NCBI GenBank assembly: GCA_002305915.1 | Contig: DBRJ01000009.1 | Span: forward strand, 1-6,346 | Reading direction: 5' to 3' | From: Pelotomaculum sp. UBA1371 | GTDB taxonomy: Bacteria; Bacillota; Desulfotomaculia; Desulfotomaculales; Pelotomaculaceae | DNA: 6,346 nt | In this document: positions 5,416 through 6,346 of the stretch, piece after piece | Layout of the letters: every line of letters starts with the position of its first letter | Numbering within the stretch: position 1 is the first letter of the stretch | Translations under genes and position numbers: made by a program | The notes under the pieces: generated by a model | Told to the model about the DNA's origin: nothing | Database searches by the model: none | Seen by the model: the letters and a program-made list of their open reading frames with translations, nothing else

Positions 5416-6346
5416 TTACTTGCCGGTTTTTGTCTCCGGCGCCAAATGCTGCTCCCGGGCAAAGGGATTGTGGTCAGTATCCCTGTGATAGTCGGGGACC
5501 GGCCAGCTAAAACGGCGCCGCTGCCTCAACCGGAACGCGGCCGCGTGTTTTTTCAGTTCGAACCCCACCCCGGCCGCCAGCCTGGAGGCTTCCAGGGCGG
5601 TTGTTTCAATGTATTTCCTCTTGACGGCTCCCGCCAGGATAGCTTCACCGGCAGCTGTGCGCACCAGGCAGGAAGAGGTCCCGGCGGTCTCCCCGGTCCG
5701 GGCCTGGGGATCCCAGTAATCCCCCACGGAAAGGTCAGCCAGTTCCGCCGACCAGTCCACACACATCTCGCAGCGGTCCCGCTTGTAGGCCGGCATGAGG
5801 TGGTGATACATATACCGGTGCCGGTCCAGAGTCAACCGCCGGCCATCTTTAAGCTCAACCAGCAGGTGGCCCGGCCAGTCCCCGCCCCGGTAACTCATGG
5901 CGGCAATCTTATCCTGAGCCTTGAGACCCAAATGTTCCACCAGCAGGTGGCGGGTACCCTCGTAATAAAACTGGGACGCGCAAAAAAGGCCCACCATAAG
6001 AACCACGCTTTTAACCAGAAGGGGCGGTTCACCCAACATCTGGAGCTTGCGCAGACCATGAATCTGGCAGGGCAGACCAACCACGGCAAGGCGCCGGTAA
6101 CCCTTCGACACTGCCCGTGTTAAAAGGGTGTTCACCGGAACGCAGGCGTATTTGCTCTGGGCGGAAGCAAGGATGTCTTCCTTCCCCGTAGCCAGCCGGG
6201 CTTCGGTACGGCAAGGCTGGTCCCGCCGGAAACCGGCCAGCAGGGCACAGTCGATAAGCCCCTGTTCCAGGGCATAAATCAGTAGAGAGGTAACCAGCCC
6301 CCCGCTGGCGCCCTGTTTTCTGATTGAAAGGTCGGTGCTCCAGGCA
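5416..6346 (-). CDS. Coenzyme F420 hydrogenase/dehydrogenase beta-subunit (FrhB) family protein, C-terminal part
   Basis: The reading frame is open to the right edge, so 309 residues are visible and the N-terminus is missing. A GTG at 6135 is internal, not the start: upstream codons continue the family pattern with RKQGASGGLVTSLLIYALE, then SKYACVPVNTLL. Further hallmarks are GLPCQIHGLR (Cys at visible residue 93), VGLFC (122), SYRGGDWPG, and DRCEMCVDWSAELADLSVGDYWDP (C192, C195). Four such cysteines are plausible [4Fe-4S] ligands in this family, which also binds FAD. Members pass electrons between iron-sulfur partners and a soluble carrier such as F420. In Clostridia the carrier and partner vary, so the reaction is not assigned. 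The gene is GC-rich (about 57% in 5881-5940), unlike the ferredoxin fusion downstream. Its partner subunits, if any, lie beyond the window. Confidence 0.92.
   Translation of the reverse strand, partial: AWSTDLSIRKQGASGGLVTSLLIYALEQGLIDCALLAGFRRDQPCRTEARLATGKEDILASAQSKYACVPVNTLLTRAVSKGYRRLAVVGLPCQIHGLRKLQMLGEPPLLVKSVVLMVGLFCASQFYYEGTRHLLVEHLGLKAQDKIAAMSYRGGDWPGHLLVELKDGRRLTLDRHRYMYHHLMPAYKRDRCEMCVDWSAELADLSVGDYWDPQARTGETAGTSSCLVRTAAGEAILAGAVKRKYIETTALEASRLAAGVGFELKKHAAAFRLRQRRRFSWPVPDYHRDTDHNPFAREQHLAPETKTGK

Noticed and set aside
5279..5488. Plus-strand 69-codon frame in the gap before the FrhB-like gene
   Set aside because: No ribosome site or family resemblance, and it runs into the end of the FrhB-like gene on the other strand.
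5446..6123. Plus-strand reading frame of 225 codons, Pro/Gly-rich
   Set aside because: It mirrors the GC-rich FrhB-like gene; its composition is typical of antisense frames in GC-rich genes.

Overview
The window looks like a chromosomal segment from an anaerobic Gram-positive bacterium of the class Clostridia, possibly Peptococcaceae-like. The lineage is an inference. It rests on strong Shine-Dalgarno sites (AGGGG, GGAGGGAGAGG), TTGnnn/TATAAT promoters, a lipoprotein-type solute-binding protein, and genes typical of anaerobic redox metabolism: an F420-hydrogenase beta-subunit homologue and an FMN split-barrel/ferredoxin fusion. No rRNA, tRNA, CRISPR array, insertion sequence or phage structural gene was seen.

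Layout: seven of the eight genes lie on the minus strand. (1) Positions 1-536 hold the N-terminal 178 residues of a HI0933/YhiN/BaiN-type flavoprotein, cut by the left edge. (2) Divergent from it, and the only plus-strand gene, is a minimal GNAT-like protein at 653-976, with a consensus -10 box and two inverted repeats over its promoter. (3) Positions 1183-1584 encode a PaaI-type hotdog thioesterase, and 1667-1846 a 59-residue two-helix membrane protein upstream of it. (4) Positions 2046-4374 form a complete three-gene polar amino acid ABC importer operon, transcribed binding lipoprotein, permease, ATPase. (5) Positions 4430-5110 encode a flavin split-barrel domain fused to two [4Fe-4S] clusters. 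Its near-perfect promoter carries a 22-bp perfect palindrome between and overlapping the -35 and -10 boxes. (6) Positions 5182-5415 are non-coding apart from a likely terminator. (7) Positions 5416-6346 hold the C-terminal 309 residues of an FrhB-family flavoprotein, cut by the right edge.

How they fit together: the importer genes are tightly packed (9-bp gap, then an 11-bp overlap) and form one module. The split-barrel/ferredoxin gene ends 55 bp upstream of the importer with no visible terminator, and the importer's own candidate promoter overlaps its stop codon. The palindrome-controlled promoter could therefore also feed the importer. The remaining genes look like separate housekeeping or redox units. 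The strongest lead for something undescribed is the palindromic operator with the electron-transfer fusion gene, whose regulator is not encoded in the window. I do not see clear evidence of a wholly new defence or mobile system.
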